This document shows, piece after piece, positions 63,857 to 64,000 of a DNA stretch of 64,000 bases; within the stretch, counting starts at the first letter, position 1; each line of letters opens with the position of its first letter. This stretch comes from Niastella caeni (GTDB lineage: Bacteria > Bacteroidota > Bacteroidia > Chitinophagales > Chitinophagaceae): assembly GCF_004834005.1 (NCBI RefSeq), contig NZ_STFF01000001.1, positions 371,347-435,346 of the forward strand, read 5' to 3'. The position numbers and the translations under genes were made by a program. The notes under the pieces were generated by a model. That model made no database searches. It saw nothing but the letters and a program-made list of their open reading frames with translations, and was not told the origin of the DNA.

Positions 63857-64000
63857 CTAAGCCTGAGCGGTTGGCCCGCCAAAATTCATCGGAATTTGTA
63901 CTTCCTCCAGGTCCTGGATCTTACCATTGGCGGCTTCAAAACGCTGAATATTTTCGGTTAAAGCCTTCATGAAGCGCTTGGCATGCTGCGGTGTTAATAT
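63857..64000 (-). CDS. DUF3467-family protein (C-terminal part)
   Basis: The last 47 residues of a gene that continues beyond the right edge. ILTPQHAKRFMKALTENIQ, then RFEAANGKIQDLEEV, matches my knowledge of the DUF3467 C-terminal region (TPEHAKRL...L..NI..YE...G.I), a family of about 100-residue bacterial proteins of unknown function. It ends MNFGGPTAQA with TAG at 63857-63859. Confidence 0.8.
   Translation of the reverse strand: MLTPQHAKRFMKALTENIQRFEAANGKIQDLEEVQIPMNFGGPTAQA

Noticed and set aside
1..64000. tRNA or rRNA genes
   Set aside because: I looked for T-arm (GGTTCGAATCC-like) and acceptor-stem patterns and saw none that fold; a covariance-model scan would settle it.

Overview
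The window looks like chromosomal DNA of a Bacteroidota bacterium, most likely a soil or plant-associated Chitinophagaceae (Niastella/Chitinophaga type). The support is direct: two SusC/SusD pairs, a sigma/FecR surface-signalling unit, type IX secretion (T9SS) C-terminal sorting domains, a PorP/SprF-type protein, GH92 and sulfatase genes, and promoter -7 boxes of the form TAnnTTTG. I see no phage, CRISPR array, rRNA or tRNA.

Layout. 1-2.1 kb: the end of an unknown gene, then a lipoprotein made of about 31 charged 13-residue repeats. 2.1-8.6 kb (minus): a complete SUF iron-sulfur operon, sufB-sufC-sufD-sufS-sufE-DUF59, followed by an Rrf2/IscR-like regulator; a perfect palindrome sits next to the sufB promoter -7 box. 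8.9-18.3 kb: a T9SS-secreted repeat protein, a tesA-like esterase divergent from a ybbA/ybbP-like ABC exporter (the same arrangement as in E. coli), and a three-gene envelope operon with two LVIVD-repeat lipoproteins. 18.7-25.1 kb: a 1696-residue PKD-repeat protein with a type B T9SS sorting domain and its PorP/SprF-like partner. 25.3-28 kb: a small unknown protein, a MOSC protein preceded by a 15-codon ORF with a perfect Shine-Dalgarno and an intrinsic terminator, and an MBL-fold hydrolase. 28.1-35.4 kb: sigma factor, FecR, STN-type SusC and SusD. 35.6-38.8 kb: an AT-rich stretch with two small cysteine-containing exported peptides (DUF6520-like) around a MauE-like membrane protein, then holin-like and YtxH genes. 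39-41.2 kb: a PAS sensor kinase. 41.2-52.2 kb (minus): a polysaccharide utilisation locus with sulfatase, lipoprotein formylglycine-generating enzyme, GH92 mannosidase, LacI regulator, SusC and SusD. 52.4-64 kb: housekeeping genes, including a purine nucleoside phosphorylase broken by one in-frame TAA, a response regulator, a beta-lactamase-like lipoprotein, a CDF metal exporter, an IS1595-like transposase relic, a fused E1 dehydrogenase, a FAH-family protein, pth, rplY, prs, radC and a partial DUF3467 gene.

The most unusual signal is not a gene. At least thirteen intergenic gaps hold arrays of short degenerate words (for example gtttgtg, gtgaaacgtgaa, agtggcgagt, ttgaatattg, aagtaagaag, gcacatta). 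Many begin at or within a few bases of the stop codon of the preceding gene, several fold back as long imperfect hairpins, and the same words recur at distant loci. They look like a dispersed intercistronic repeat family, analogous in position to enterobacterial REP elements but with different architecture. I know of no description of it, but I could not search.
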